A stretch of 64,000 nt of DNA from Bacteroidaceae bacterium (lineage in GTDB: Bacteria > Bacteroidota > Bacteroidia > Bacteroidales > Bacteroidaceae): positions 1 to 64,000 of the forward strand of contig JAGCFO010000036.1 of the NCBI GenBank assembly GCA_017650105.1, in the 5' to 3' direction. Under the pieces are notes generated by a model. That model was not told where the DNA came from and ran no database searches. It was given only the letters and a program-made list of their open reading frames with translations. Positions 8,855 through 18,646 of the stretch are shown here, in pieces. Position 1 is the stretch's first letter. Every line of letters begins with the position of its first letter. The position numbers and the translations under genes are program-made.

Positions 8855-9850
8855 TTATTTATAGGTTGCCAATTCTACCATGTGATCAGACAGGGCTGTT
8901 GCCTGTGCATTGTTTACGATTAGGTAGTAAGCCTTGCCATTGTCAGGGTCTGGAGTAAAAATAGTGACACCGACGGAATCCACGCAAATATGTCCAGGAG
9001 GCGAAAGGGTGAAAAACTTATTGCCCTCCACACCGCATATCATGGCCGATGGGTCCCAACCGCTTCTATCATAGGGCATTTTTCGGTAAGCCTTGTAACC
9101 TTCCGCAACTGGATTAGGTTTTCCCCCACCAAAACGCACCACATTCTGAGCGGGAAACGGCGTTGCTGATCCTACTTCATACGGAGAGACTACTATTTCC
9201 GTTGGCCACTCCTCTAACACCTTCCGAGCTGCAGGGATATCGCAGTGCACGTTATATTCAGATGTTTCCTTCCTGAAATTGCCAGCCATGCATACTAGCC
9301 TTTTCACCTTTTGAGCAACCAGTTTCTGTCCTTCAAGCGACGAATATTCGTCGGGACCAGTTTCTAGCAGTCGGGCCAAATTGGTACTGAATCCTACCAT
9401 CACAAACGTTACCGAGTTGTCTGGTTCGTCAGCCAACAGCTTACGGTAGAGAATATGTGCGTCAGGAAGCTTAGAATAATCATCGTCGCTCAACGAATGT
9501 GAGAAAAGAGGATTCCCTTCTTTATCTTTCTGACACCAAACGTTTTCCGCATAGCAGTCCTTCACAGGGCCCACACTATTGCGAACCACCCCGATCGGTA
9601 TTCCTGCGTGACCGTACCATGTTTGCACAATGTCAACGTACGCCGCTGGGGCGCTACCCTCTTTGCTAAGGCCAATACCGATAACACGGGTCTTGCCGCC
9701 ATCAATATAGTTGTTCATGATGGCAAGGGCTATGGCATCATCTATGTCGTTGCCCATGTCCGTATCGAAAATCAGAGTAATAGGTTCCTGCTCCGGGCCG
9801 TTGCATGCCAGGAACAACACAGCTAACAAGGGAAAGAAATACTTTTTCAT
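8855..9850 (-). CDS. Nucleoside hydrolase lipoprotein
   Basis: Exported nucleoside hydrolase of about 331 residues; the family cleaves the N-glycosidic bond of nucleosides to base and ribose. The calcium/ribose-binding aspartate cluster DTDMGNDIDDA sits right after the lipoprotein signal (MKKYFFPLLAVLFLACNG), so the enzyme is anchored to a membrane on the periplasmic or outer face. I chose the ATG at 9850 because a GGAGAGGA stretch precedes it and it gives a clean signal peptide. An ATG at 9865 overlaps the stop of the transporter gene (TGATG) and would add five residues; either start is workable. The late region conserves the family pattern less clearly, so base preference is unknown. Confidence 0.88.
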   Translation of the reverse strand: MKKYFFPLLAVLFLACNGPEQEPITLIFDTDMGNDIDDAIALAIMNNYIDGGKTRVIGIGLSKEGSAPAAYVDIVQTWYGHAGIPIGVVRNSVGPVKDCYAENVWCQKDKEGNPLFSHSLSDDDYSKLPDAHILYRKLLADEPDNSVTFVMVGFSTNLARLLETGPDEYSSLEGQKLVAQKVKRLVCMAGNFRKETSEYNVHCDIPAARKVLEEWPTEIVVSPYEVGSATPFPAQNVVRFGGGKPNPVAEGYKAYRKMPYDRSGWDPSAMICGVEGNKFFTLSPPGHICVDSVGVTIFTPDPDNGKAYYLIVNNAQATALSDHMVELATYK

Positions 9851-9864
9851 AGAAATCCTCTCCA

Positions 9865-10872
9865 TCAGTTACCTGCTAATACAATAAAAGCAAGACCAGT
9901 GATGAAAAATACAAACATCAGACCGAGCAAACGACTTGTCGTCTTATCAGAGCCCTTGAATTCTTTCCAGACAAAAATGCCCCAAATAGCAGCAATCATT
10001 GGTGCACCTTGTCCGAGTGCATACGATATGGCGGCACCTGCCTTTCCCGCACTGATATAGCTGAGTATGCTTCCTAGCCCCCAGATACAGCCACCTAGCA
10101 ACCCTACCAGGTGCGTACCCACCGTGCCTTTAAAATACTGTCTGTAGGAAACCGGCTCGCCTACAAAAGGCTTTTTCATGCACAGCGTGTTAAACACAAA
10201 ATTGCTGATGAACACTCCCAATGCAAAGATAAAAAACGCCGTATAGGGCGTAGCCTTCCCGACTGCTGGATTCTCAAAGCAGTCGAGATCCATAGCTGCC
10301 GCCACGAACCGATAGAAGAATGCCATAAGAATACCTGCACAAACGGCCAGCACTATCCCTTTACTGCTATTCCCGTTGCTAGCTTCACTTTGAGGCTTGC
10401 GGGCAGAAGCCACACCGTTGAGCACAATAGCCACAAGAACTAAAGCCATTCCGCCAAACAAAAGTATGGGGTCTCCCTTTGGCTGCAATACGTAATTATT
10501 CACTACGCCTAGTGCCAAAGCAAGTCCCACGCCAACAGGAAAAGCCACCGACATACCAGCAATAGACACAGAAGCGCTCAGCAGGATATTTGACGCATTA
10601 AAGATGACTCCTCCTAGGAGGGCACTCCCGAAAGCAGCAGGAGCCACCTGGCTGATGTCTTCTACAAAACTACGACCTTCTTTTCCTATGCTACCCAAAG
10701 TGAATGCAACCAAGACGGAAAAGAGTAGGATACCAATAACATAATCCCAGTAAAACAATTCATAACGCCAACTTTTGGATGCCAATTTCTGAGTATTACC
10801 CCACGAGCCCCAACAGATCATTGTAATAACACACAGGGCAACGGCCAATAAATAACTTTGTACAATAAACAT
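9865..10872 (-). CDS. Sugar transporter of the GRP/RbsU group (drug/metabolite transporter superfamily)
   Basis: Polytopic inner-membrane protein of 335 residues with about ten hydrophobic segments. The opening WGSWGNTQKLASKSWRYELF and the Gly-rich segments (FGGMALVLVAIVL, GGCIWGLGSILSYI) resemble the glucose/ribose porter family (GlcU, RbsU) and the related rhamnose porter RhaT. In this operon, between two nucleoside hydrolases and a ribokinase, ribose uptake is the most economical role. Its stop codon overlaps a possible start of the next gene. The proposed substrate rests on context. Confidence 0.8.
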   Translation of the reverse strand: MFIVQSYLLAVALCVITMICWGSWGNTQKLASKSWRYELFYWDYVIGILLFSVLVAFTLGSIGKEGRSFVEDISQVAPAAFGSALLGGVIFNASNILLSASVSIAGMSVAFPVGVGLALALGVVNNYVLQPKGDPILLFGGMALVLVAIVLNGVASARKPQSEASNGNSSKGIVLAVCAGILMAFFYRFVAAAMDLDCFENPAVGKATPYTAFFIFALGVFISNFVFNTLCMKKPFVGEPVSYRQYFKGTVGTHLVGLLGGCIWGLGSILSYISAGKAGAAISYALGQGAPMIAAIWGIFVWKEFKGSDKTTSRLLGLMFVFFITGLAFIVLAGN

Positions 10873-10994
10873 AATTAATTACAATAAAATGATTACAAAT
10901 TCTTTCACAACTGATTTATACTTTAATTTGACAAGCCGCCAGACACAAACATTATTCCTGAAAAAACACATTACCACAAAACTTTTCGCCAGAA

Positions 10995-13040
10995 TTATTT
11001 CCTTTTCTCCGATTCTGAAATATCCTCTCGACGCATCCAGCCGACGGGGACTATCTCCAGATAATCGTGCATAAACATGCCTGTGCCGTCGTCCTGTTCA
11101 TTGACATTTTTGAAACGCAACCAATGTTCTCCTTTACCCAGGTATTTGGTGGTTATCACCTTACGTATGGAGTTTTCATAATTGCGTGCAATAGGACGAG
11201 TTGTAGACTTAAACGTAGTGGGACCTTTAAGGTAGCCGCGGTTTTTCATCGCTTTGTCATTACTAGTGCCGTTGTCTTCTGTTTCGTCATCATTTACCCA
11301 TCCGATGCGAGGATCATTAGCAAGAATACGAAGGTCAACCGGTATGCCGGTAATCTCGTCATCGACATACATCTGGATAATGTTACGATAGTTGTATGCA
11401 GTATAGCCCAAACGAATCTCGTATGTCCCAGGAGGGACAGGCGGTAGTTTATAGGCGAAGTCAAAAGGTCCCTGTCCTTGCATCTCATCCCCTTCAAAGT
11501 TGCAATAAGTGTGATCTGGATTCACGTAGTAGAAACGGCTCTCCTCGTCATAGAATTTCACGTTTTTGCTATAATCATGCGGTATAATGAGTCCGTCGCT
11601 TCTTAGCAAGCCACTCGTATAGCGCTCATGCCACAGAATATCGTTAGAGGCAAATTCGGGAACAAGAGACGCAAAATTAAAACGCATCAGACGATTAAGC
11701 ACATGACCCACCATGGTATCTTCATCATAAACAAGAAGATTATTAATCATCAGGATAGAGCCGTTGAGCGTCTCTTGGGTATAATTGGGATAATTCTGTT
11801 TATCCGCAAGGATATCCTGAGGGTCGCTCACACAGATATTAACTGGAATGCCTCTAGGGCTCAAACAGCAGAAGATGTCTTTCTTATTCGTAATGTCATC
11901 ACTATAGTTTAACAACAAATACTGCTTATATGTAATGTTGCTGAGTGGACGTGCAACCATCAATAATGTCCCCTGCATGGTTTCATAATAGGAAATACGG
12001 TCACAGTTGCTTAGCATATTCTCTTCCGAATCATAAATCGCATTGAAAATTTTATAGCAGACTAGCCGAGTATAGAGCTGTTTACGTTCCAGCAAATGAT
12101 AGGAAACAAACTTGTTCAATGCATTGTTTTCACTGGTAAAATCTTCATCAGTGGCAGTTGGGTACCACTCTCGACAACGCTCAAAAAGATCGTCCAGATT
12201 ATAAATACCCGCCCTAAAATACACTTCATCGGGCTCCACGAAAGCAGTATAGCCATAATAATGAGTAGCAGGATAACAGTTGAAGGTTGCGCCGCCTCCC
12301 GAATACCAGGGCGGTCCCGTCTTCTCAGCATCGTCGTAACCGTAGTCCTCATAGTTCTGCATCTTCAAATCTAGACCTGTACGCAGCAATGCTTCATAAA
12401 ACAATGAGAAAAAAGGCATGTGTTCCAATTCAGCTGGCAGGGTGTTAGATGACGGACTGAGGACTCCGTTCACTACATGTACCACCCCATTCTCTACATT
12501 TTGATCACCTAGAATAATGGTGGCACCGTTAATAATAAGAATTCCGTTGCCTTTGTCATTCGTGCCGTACGTCATGGTCAGGAAACGGTTGTTGAGGTTT
12601 TTGGATGGTATCACATCTCCCCCCATATCAAGAGTTAGATATGTATGGGGAATGATATGCGTTTTGGATATCACTTCACACATAGAGTCACTCAATTCTT
12701 CCAGAAGAGGAGAAGTTATACCAGTCCAAATTACCCTCTCTGCCTCCAATGAACTGCGCCAAATACTGTCTTGCTCGACAAGAAATCTGCTGACGGCTTC
12801 ATTCGTGGGAGCAAAACAAGTGTAAGTACCATACGCCTTCAACAAGCTCAACACCCCACCTCGTTTCAGTATATAAAGAAAGCTGCTGAACGTTTCCTCA
12901 TGCTCTTCGAGATAATCCGCTGTCGTCTCCCCAATGAAAGTATAACGATTGTGATAATCTATGGGTTCTACACATCCCATAAACATCAGCCCAACAAAAA
13001 GCACTGCCAAAATTGATTTGTTTACATACCTCCTAAGCAT
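10995..13040 (-). CDS. FAS1 (fasciclin)-domain surface lipoprotein
   Basis: Lipoprotein of about 681 residues; the ATG at 13040 gives the signal MLRRYVNKSILAVLFVGLMFMGC, and the longer start at 13073 would put extra residues ahead of it. A FAS1 domain follows at once (FSSFLYILKRGG, YGTYTCFAPTNEAVSRFL), and motifs such as NGILIINGATIILGD and VENGVVHVVNGVL near residue 160 are its second half. A weaker second FAS1-like region appears mid-protein (LNKFVSYHLLERKQ). The C-terminal third (PGTYEIRLGYTAYN, WLRFKNVNEQDDGTG) looks like a beta-sandwich binding domain. FAS1 lipoproteins often accompany glycan or nucleoside uptake loci in Bacteroidetes. Likely role: surface capture of substrate; this is inference. 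Confidence 0.75.
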   Translation of the reverse strand: MLRRYVNKSILAVLFVGLMFMGCVEPIDYHNRYTFIGETTADYLEEHEETFSSFLYILKRGGVLSLLKAYGTYTCFAPTNEAVSRFLVEQDSIWRSSLEAERVIWTGITSPLLEELSDSMCEVISKTHIIPHTYLTLDMGGDVIPSKNLNNRFLTMTYGTNDKGNGILIINGATIILGDQNVENGVVHVVNGVLSPSSNTLPAELEHMPFFSLFYEALLRTGLDLKMQNYEDYGYDDAEKTGPPWYSGGGATFNCYPATHYYGYTAFVEPDEVYFRAGIYNLDDLFERCREWYPTATDEDFTSENNALNKFVSYHLLERKQLYTRLVCYKIFNAIYDSEENMLSNCDRISYYETMQGTLLMVARPLSNITYKQYLLLNYSDDITNKKDIFCCLSPRGIPVNICVSDPQDILADKQNYPNYTQETLNGSILMINNLLVYDEDTMVGHVLNRLMRFNFASLVPEFASNDILWHERYTSGLLRSDGLIIPHDYSKNVKFYDEESRFYYVNPDHTYCNFEGDEMQGQGPFDFAYKLPPVPPGTYEIRLGYTAYNYRNIIQMYVDDEITGIPVDLRILANDPRIGWVNDDETEDNGTSNDKAMKNRGYLKGPTTFKSTTRPIARNYENSIRKVITTKYLGKGEHWLRFKNVNEQDDGTGMFMHDYLEIVPVGWMRREDISESEKRK

Positions 13041-13115
13041 TGCCTTCTTCAGATAAAAAGTTGTTTCTATCAATCCTTTTACATTGTATCAATTTAGATG
13101 CCACTTCTTCTTTTC

Positions 13116-14216
13116 TTATCTATATAACACTTTTTTCCCGTTAACGAAATAAAGGCCCGTTTCTGGAGTAGATACACGACGGCCCATCAGATCGAAAAAA
13201 CAATCGGCTGAAGAATCGACGGGCTTATCACAAACGACATTTTCTACCTTTGTGTTTGTAGGCGGCTGTATCAGGTAAGTATTAAGTAAAGCTTCATAAT
13301 AGCTTTTTGAAAACTTACCCGTAATGAATATTCTCTTTTCTTTGGACATTTTATATGTGTAACCATTACGCAATGAACCGTTTCCTTCGGACTGTTCATC
13401 AAAGAGTTCCGTACCTTTGACAGCATACAACACCGCAAGAAGGTCCCAACTGCTTCTCCCTTGAAAACTGCTATTAAACCACTTGTAGTATGCCGTACGA
13501 ACGGGATTATCTTCTACATTCTCTAGCACCACTCCCGTGTATATATCTTCACCAATTGGAGAAATTACCACCAGCGTCGGCCAGTCCTCCAAGACTTTTT
13601 GAGCTTCTCCGACAAGATCGTGTCTGACTGTATTGAAATTATCTCCAGAAACACCTGCCATCACAACTAGCTTTTTCACTTTTCTTTCGACAAGTTCCGG
13701 CTCTGCACGCAAAAGGTCGGCTAGATTATTAAGAAAGCCGACACTAACTATGGTAACACTATTATCTTTTTGTGCTTTGAGAGTATTCACATATACATCT
13801 AGCGCATCCGGCACTTTTGAAAGGTCGCTAGGGGTATCATTTTCATATTTAGCCACAGCTGCAAGATAGGAGGAGTAATCGGGATCCTTCAGTGTTTTTT
13901 TATATGCCCCTATTGGAATATCCCCTCTTCCATACCAAGTATTGATTGCATCAATTGCAGCTACGCCTCGCTTATGCACTTCATTGTAAACAACAGCAAG
14001 AATATTTGCAAGACCTTCGTCTGAAAGTTTGTGGAGAATAGCCAAAGCACCGACATCATCAACATCGGTGCACATGTCTGTATCATAAATCACATTAGTC
14101 ACAGCATCATCTTCCTTCTGGCCTCCGCCTTCAGTATCAGAAGCAGTTAGCAAGTTTTCTACTTTGGGTAAACAGACCAAAATAGATGCAACAAAAAGGA
14201 TTATTGATGTCTTCAT
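13116..14216 (-). CDS. Secreted nucleoside hydrolase with C-terminal sorting tail
   Basis: Second nucleoside hydrolase of the locus (about 366 residues). The ATG at 14216 gives a normal signal peptide (MKTSIILFVASILVCLPKV), and the metal-binding cluster DTDMCTDVDDVGAL follows. Unlike the lipoprotein paralogue it has no lipobox. Instead it ends with a tail (FDLMGRRVSTPETGLYFVN, then GKKVLYR) of the kind used as type IX secretion sorting signals. The last 46 residues, starting NTKVENVV, closely match the tail of the 1230-residue protein directly upstream. I infer that this enzyme is delivered to the cell surface or released, so nucleosides may be cleaved outside the cell. The cluster differs from the usual DxDxxxDD only at the Cys-Thr positions. 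Confidence 0.85.
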   Translation of the reverse strand: MKTSIILFVASILVCLPKVENLLTASDTEGGGQKEDDAVTNVIYDTDMCTDVDDVGALAILHKLSDEGLANILAVVYNEVHKRGVAAIDAINTWYGRGDIPIGAYKKTLKDPDYSSYLAAVAKYENDTPSDLSKVPDALDVYVNTLKAQKDNSVTIVSVGFLNNLADLLRAEPELVERKVKKLVVMAGVSGDNFNTVRHDLVGEAQKVLEDWPTLVVISPIGEDIYTGVVLENVEDNPVRTAYYKWFNSSFQGRSSWDLLAVLYAVKGTELFDEQSEGNGSLRNGYTYKMSKEKRIFITGKFSKSYYEALLNTYLIQPPTNTKVENVVCDKPVDSSADCFFDLMGRRVSTPETGLYFVNGKKVLYR

Positions 14217-14584
14217 TTCATTTTTTTGGATATATTTTTTATTAAGCTGCCTATCAGAAGATCTTGGACCAGTGAAAATCACCTCCACTTCTTCTATCTC
14301 TATTATATCCCAACAACTTACTTAAGTTCTGGATTTTATAAGATGGAGTTAAGTTCTTTTAAGAAATAAAAATGGGATTCATAGAAGGTAGTAAGATGGG
14401 AAGTTGACAGTTTGTTTCCTCATCTCGTTGCTCAACTATTAAAGTGAACATTATGGCCTTCACTATTACAGAAGTTAAGCACTCCGTGCTGGACGTTTCC
14501 TCTGATGATTTTTTTCCTGCGCGGAGCGCCAAACTTCCACATATAACACCAATTATACTTCTACTTATAGTGCCAAGTTTTCAG
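14217..14584. other. Intergenic gap inside the nucleoside/ribose locus
   Basis: No gene, repeat family member or clear terminator is visible. Short direct repeats of an AGTTAAGTTCT-like word occur around 14330-14365. The gap is long for an operon interior, so the genes downstream of the 1230-residue protein may have their own promoter here. Confidence 0.4.
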
Positions 14585-17500
14585 CTATCTATATAATACT
14601 TTTTTCCCGTTTACGATATAAAGTCCCTTTTCAGGAGTCGACACACGACGACCTGTCAGATCGAAAATTCCTTCGACGGAAGAATCGATGAGTTCATCGA
14701 AAACAACATCTTCTACCTTCGTGTTTAGGTCAGCTTTGCGAATGTACCATACGCTACGACTCGGAATCTCATTCTTATAGTTCATTAGATAACCCAAGAA
14801 ACCAGTACCGTTACTATGTCCAAGTGGATGGATAAGGGCAGTTCCAGGGTCACAGCCCTCCTCTACACAGCGAAGATTTACCTTACCGTCTTCTCTCGGA
14901 ACAAGTTTATATCTACCCTTTGAAGCTTCATTAGCCATGAAGATACCGCCACCTGTTCCGCTGCCTTCGACAGTTGTGTATCCCATAAACAGTGTGTCAC
15001 AAGATGCACATTGTAGGTACCATTCTGTCTCGGTCTCTGCTGGAACAAATATCCATTGGAACTCTAACTCTTCCTTATCTAAATAAGTCCATGCTGCACG
15101 ATTTACACCAGAACGATAGAAAATAGCAATTTCACGTCCCTGTGAGCTTTCGAACGGCTCGTAAGCACTCACAATCCAATACTTCTCGCCTTCCTTTGGC
15201 TGAACCACTTCCAAGCCAGCAACGGCCTCTTCGATTGCTTTGATTGCACCCTCCGCCTGTTCATCGGTAGCACCGCTCTCTATCAGCATCTCAGCACTGT
15301 TCATAGCAGAATTGAACGCAGCAAGGCTCTTTACCTCACCGATTTCAGTACCTTCCTTATAATCGACGTTAGCAGAGTTGTAGGTTGACTCTAACAGCAA
15401 CTCAAGTTCTGACTTCTCATCTGAAGGAACTATTGACTTCTCTATGGTAACTGTGTTCACTTCTTCTTTGTTGTCAAATCTAAAATAGAAGTCGGCACAA
15501 ACATACGGAAGAGAAACGATTAACTCGTTGGAGTTTTGTTTAACCGTTATTTCTATACCCACATGCCTATTGTCATACATCTTGAAATTGCTGAAAGCGC
15601 ATGCCTTGTCGGCAGTAAACTTGAAGGTTTGACTTCCCATCGGGAAGTGATAGCACTTACTTCCCAAACCATCAGCGACAGCCACCGTGGCAGGCAAAGC
15701 ATCCATTTCACGGATATACCAGATTGACATACTGCTCGGTTCGTTCTTGTAATTTCGAACTCCGCCAGACACGCCCTTTCCTGTCGTATTGTCGACATAA
15801 TGATTCCGCGGATGAAGCAAGCATTCAGCTCCAGCACCTGAAACATGCAAGTTAAATGCATTTCCGGAATAGCGAATCAAATCGTATGGTCTAGTTTCCT
15901 CCTTTTCTTCTACCATCGGAAGATTTTCATCTTTTGTCATAAGCGAGTAGCCGACATACAAATTACTTGCCTTATTCTTAATATAATAGCCTGTATTTCC
16001 GTTTTCATCATCTGCCAGCTCAAAGGTAAAGTATTGATATACATCATTTGGATCAGCGTCTTTCCAAACTAAGGAACTGTCCGCAGCGTTCACGGCAAGA
16101 TTCTTTACCACTCCCTGTATATTTAGGAATGCTTCATTGGCGTTACTGATAACGTAGCTTTTACCTTCAACAGGAAGCGTCATCTCGAGGTTTTCCATTA
16201 TCTTAATCTGCTCGTATAGTTTATCGGACAAAGCATAGAGTTCATTCTCTGTAGCAGTTCCAGATACCAACATCTCCTTTCCTTGGGCAACCAGTTGATT
16301 GAACAGGCCTGAATCATAATCATAGCAACCTACTTCAGTACCTCCCACATAGTCGTTCCCTTCTGCTGCTGCCAAGGCATTTCGCAATTCTAGCTCACCT
16401 CCAGTTATTCCTTCCATGCGGACCTCGGTGGGGATGCTGGACAGACGGTATTGTCCCCATTTTTCTTCTATAGCGAAACGAAGTCCCTTGACAGGTTCCC
16501 TGAACGTTACCGTTATTTCATGACTTCCATAGCCCGGCATTTTGAAGTTCCAACGAGAATAGTAGTCTGTACCCAAATTGCGGTCGACGATACTACTCAA
16601 CTCCCCTTCGCCCGCATTGATAGAAGCAGAACCTGTCGATAACTGGTCAACGGAGGACAACAATTCATTGCCATCTGCATCAAAAATGAAGAATTCGCAA
16701 ATGCCTAATTCCGGTCCGTCATTCTCAGCCACCATAATTTCATAGGTCGTATGGACTGCATAGAAAGTAACAGCAGCATACTCTTTGTCAAACTGGAAAT
16801 AGGGAGACACATAACGCATAATCGTAGCCTTGCTTTCAGGATTGGTCAGACATTCTCCCGCCTGCCATTTCTTCAGATACTCTTGGTTTACAATTGTATT
16901 TCTAGCTCCTGTGTATCTGTAGGGTATATTGGGGTTATCCTCCGCAGGGATAGTTATGAACTGATAAGGCAATGACACAGCGGTGTTGGCAGACCTGATA
17001 CAGTTTTCTACCACGGTTCTTACCGATTCCAAATATGTCATTCCTTGCGCAGCCGGTGTTGTCCCTGCTGCTATGTCGTCCAATATATTAGACAACACGC
17101 TCGACATGTTTTCTAATGTTTCGAGATAAGAATAGGCAAATTGTCCTTCCTCTTCCCCGAACCCTGGATGACTGGTCAGGCCGAAACAAGGATTGTCTTC
17201 ACTCACCAAATCGGGGAAGTTTAGGAACATGGACAGGCTTTCAAGGAATTTGTAGGCCTCATCTACAAGCACCTGATCGATAGCTTCCTGCAGTACTGAC
17301 TTATATGCCTCTAGTTCTGGGGTAGGGATGCTTTTTTCAGCCATGTCTTTTTCTGCCTTTTTGATGACTTCCCCCAGATTCTCCACCTGTTCTTTTACAT
17401 ATTCGCTCCAGTCTTCTTCATATACTTCCTTAGCTGTACTTACCAAATTAGTTAATCCGACAAAAGCATTCATTGAGGTATAAGCCACTTTCACTAAGCT

Positions 17501-18277
17501 GCGGATAGAGTCATCAGCAGCCATCATGGCATCAATAGTTTTGGCCGCGCGCCCCAGTTCACAGGCACGGTCAAGGGCAGCTACCACCTCCGCTCCTATC
17601 AGATGGCTCTTGAGCGTGTCGGCAACATGTATGTCTAAGTCTACATCCTGCCTGTACATTTGCACGAGTGCCTCTTCGGGAGTCACATCGCCGAAATAAT
17701 AAAGTTCTGCATTGTCAAACCCAAACCAGCGGACTGTATTTGGATAACGGATACGGAAACCCACCTCCAAAGAGCCGTCTGTAACAGTGGCTGACACATT
17801 GAACTTCCTAGTATGAAACCAGCTGTTGTTACTCCAGCTGCACGTCTGAGTCTCATACTCTTGGTCACCAGCAAAAATATAGCCTCCGAAACTGTTTAAA
17901 TAATCCTCCGGATCATTTTTGTCACCGATATTCGTACAGGAAACCATAAAGGCACCAAACCCATACGTCCCGTTGGGAAGGTCGGTCAGTTTTTGGCTCA
18001 GACAAGTAGGACCAGGCAAATAGTTTTTTGAGCTCCATATTTCAAGACATGTCCCTGAGAAGCCCCAATAATCATATTCGCCCTCAGATTCTGTGTGAGA
18101 GGAAGTATGCCACGTCTGGGCATTGTCACCCAGCGTGAACTCAACCTTCCAACCTGCTAGTTTTTGCTCACAATCTGCATTAACCAATTTTTCCGTCATG
18201 TTGACGCCATCAGCGAAGGCAGAGGTTGCCATCATAGTAGCTAATAAGATAGCAGTTAAAAGAAATCTTTTTTTCAT
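14585..18277 (-). CDS. Large secreted multidomain binding protein with sorting tail
   Basis: Protein of 1230 residues with a signal peptide (KRFLLTAILLATMMATSAFA) and no lipobox. N-terminal region: a jelly-roll-like carbohydrate-binding module (NADCEQKLAGWKVEF, LPNGTYGFGAFMVS). Middle: an F5/8-type-C-like sandwich (LSSIVDRNLGTDYYSRW, FREPVKGLRFAIEEKWG). Then a duplicated unit: a FIVAR-like helical bundle (about 650-720 and 1010-1080) followed by a beta-trefoil-like module; both copies end in a YKNE...SxxxWYIR pattern. The C-terminus has FDLTGRRVSTPEKGLYIVN then GKKVLYR, a type IX-like sorting tail. No catalytic motif was found. It heads the nucleoside/ribose locus and may be a surface adhesin or binder presenting RNA, nucleosides or glycans to the other exported proteins. 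Confidence 0.7.
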   Translation of the reverse strand: MKKRFLLTAILLATMMATSAFADGVNMTEKLVNADCEQKLAGWKVEFTLGDNAQTWHTSSHTESEGEYDYWGFSGTCLEIWSSKNYLPGPTCLSQKLTDLPNGTYGFGAFMVSCTNIGDKNDPEDYLNSFGGYIFAGDQEYETQTCSWSNNSWFHTRKFNVSATVTDGSLEVGFRIRYPNTVRWFGFDNAELYYFGDVTPEEALVQMYRQDVDLDIHVADTLKSHLIGAEVVAALDRACELGRAAKTIDAMMAADDSIRSLVKVAYTSMNAFVGLTNLVSTAKEVYEEDWSEYVKEQVENLGEVIKKAEKDMAEKSIPTPELEAYKSVLQEAIDQVLVDEAYKFLESLSMFLNFPDLVSEDNPCFGLTSHPGFGEEEGQFAYSYLETLENMSSVLSNILDDIAAGTTPAAQGMTYLESVRTVVENCIRSANTAVSLPYQFITIPAEDNPNIPYRYTGARNTIVNQEYLKKWQAGECLTNPESKATIMRYVSPYFQFDKEYAAVTFYAVHTTYEIMVAENDGPELGICEFFIFDADGNELLSSVDQLSTGSASINAGEGELSSIVDRNLGTDYYSRWNFKMPGYGSHEITVTFREPVKGLRFAIEEKWGQYRLSSIPTEVRMEGITGGELELRNALAAAEGNDYVGGTEVGCYDYDSGLFNQLVAQGKEMLVSGTATENELYALSDKLYEQIKIMENLEMTLPVEGKSYVISNANEAFLNIQGVVKNLAVNAADSSLVWKDADPNDVYQYFTFELADDENGNTGYYIKNKASNLYVGYSLMTKDENLPMVEEKEETRPYDLIRYSGNAFNLHVSGAGAECLLHPRNHYVDNTTGKGVSGGVRNYKNEPSSMSIWYIREMDALPATVAVADGLGSKCYHFPMGSQTFKFTADKACAFSNFKMYDNRHVGIEITVKQNSNELIVSLPYVCADFYFRFDNKEEVNTVTIEKSIVPSDEKSELELLLESTYNSANVDYKEGTEIGEVKSLAAFNSAMNSAEMLIESGATDEQAEGAIKAIEEAVAGLEVVQPKEGEKYWIVSAYEPFESSQGREIAIFYRSGVNRAAWTYLDKEELEFQWIFVPAETETEWYLQCASCDTLFMGYTTVEGSGTGGGIFMANEASKGRYKLVPREDGKVNLRCVEEGCDPGTALIHPLGHSNGTGFLGYLMNYKNEIPSRSVWYIRKADLNTKVEDVVFDELIDSSVEGIFDLTGRRVSTPEKGLYIVNGKKVLYR

Positions 18278-18646
18278 GATACAAAACTTTTAATTATATA
18301 CAAAAAATGTGTGATTCCGGTTTGGCAAAGATATCGGGAACAAAAGAACATGCCAAATCGCAATTGTTCAAAAAAGAGCTTTTTGGGGTCAAAAAGCAAG
18401 ACTACTATAGCACGGACACTCATTAACGGTACGAAAAAGACATACTCAGTAATGATAACGATACTGATAGAGTTGCTGCCAACCGACCAACTCATAACCA
18501 TAAACTATGCACTACGGAGTCTTTGAAATCTTCCTCTTGTAAAGACTTCATTGACAGGGGACTAAAAAGGTGTATTTTTTTGTTTAACTTCGCGACGCTA
18601 GAGTTAAACTCTAATTTTTTATTGTTAAACTCTAAATCCGTAAAGT
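18278..18646. promoter_or_regulatory. Promoter of the nucleoside/ribose locus; palindromic TTAAACTCTA repeat
   Basis: On the minus strand a -7 element TATCTTTG (18333-18326) with a TTTGG -33 element about 20 bases upstream (18357-18353) forms a good Bacteroidetes promoter for the 1230-residue protein gene. Farther right, 18599-18613 is a perfect odd palindrome (TAGAGTT, A, AACTCTA). GTTAAACT (18624-18631) pairs with AGTTTAAC (18644-18651), and the right arm covers the stop codon of the neighbouring regulator gene. A close relative of this element lies at 30928-30980. Confidence 0.6.
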
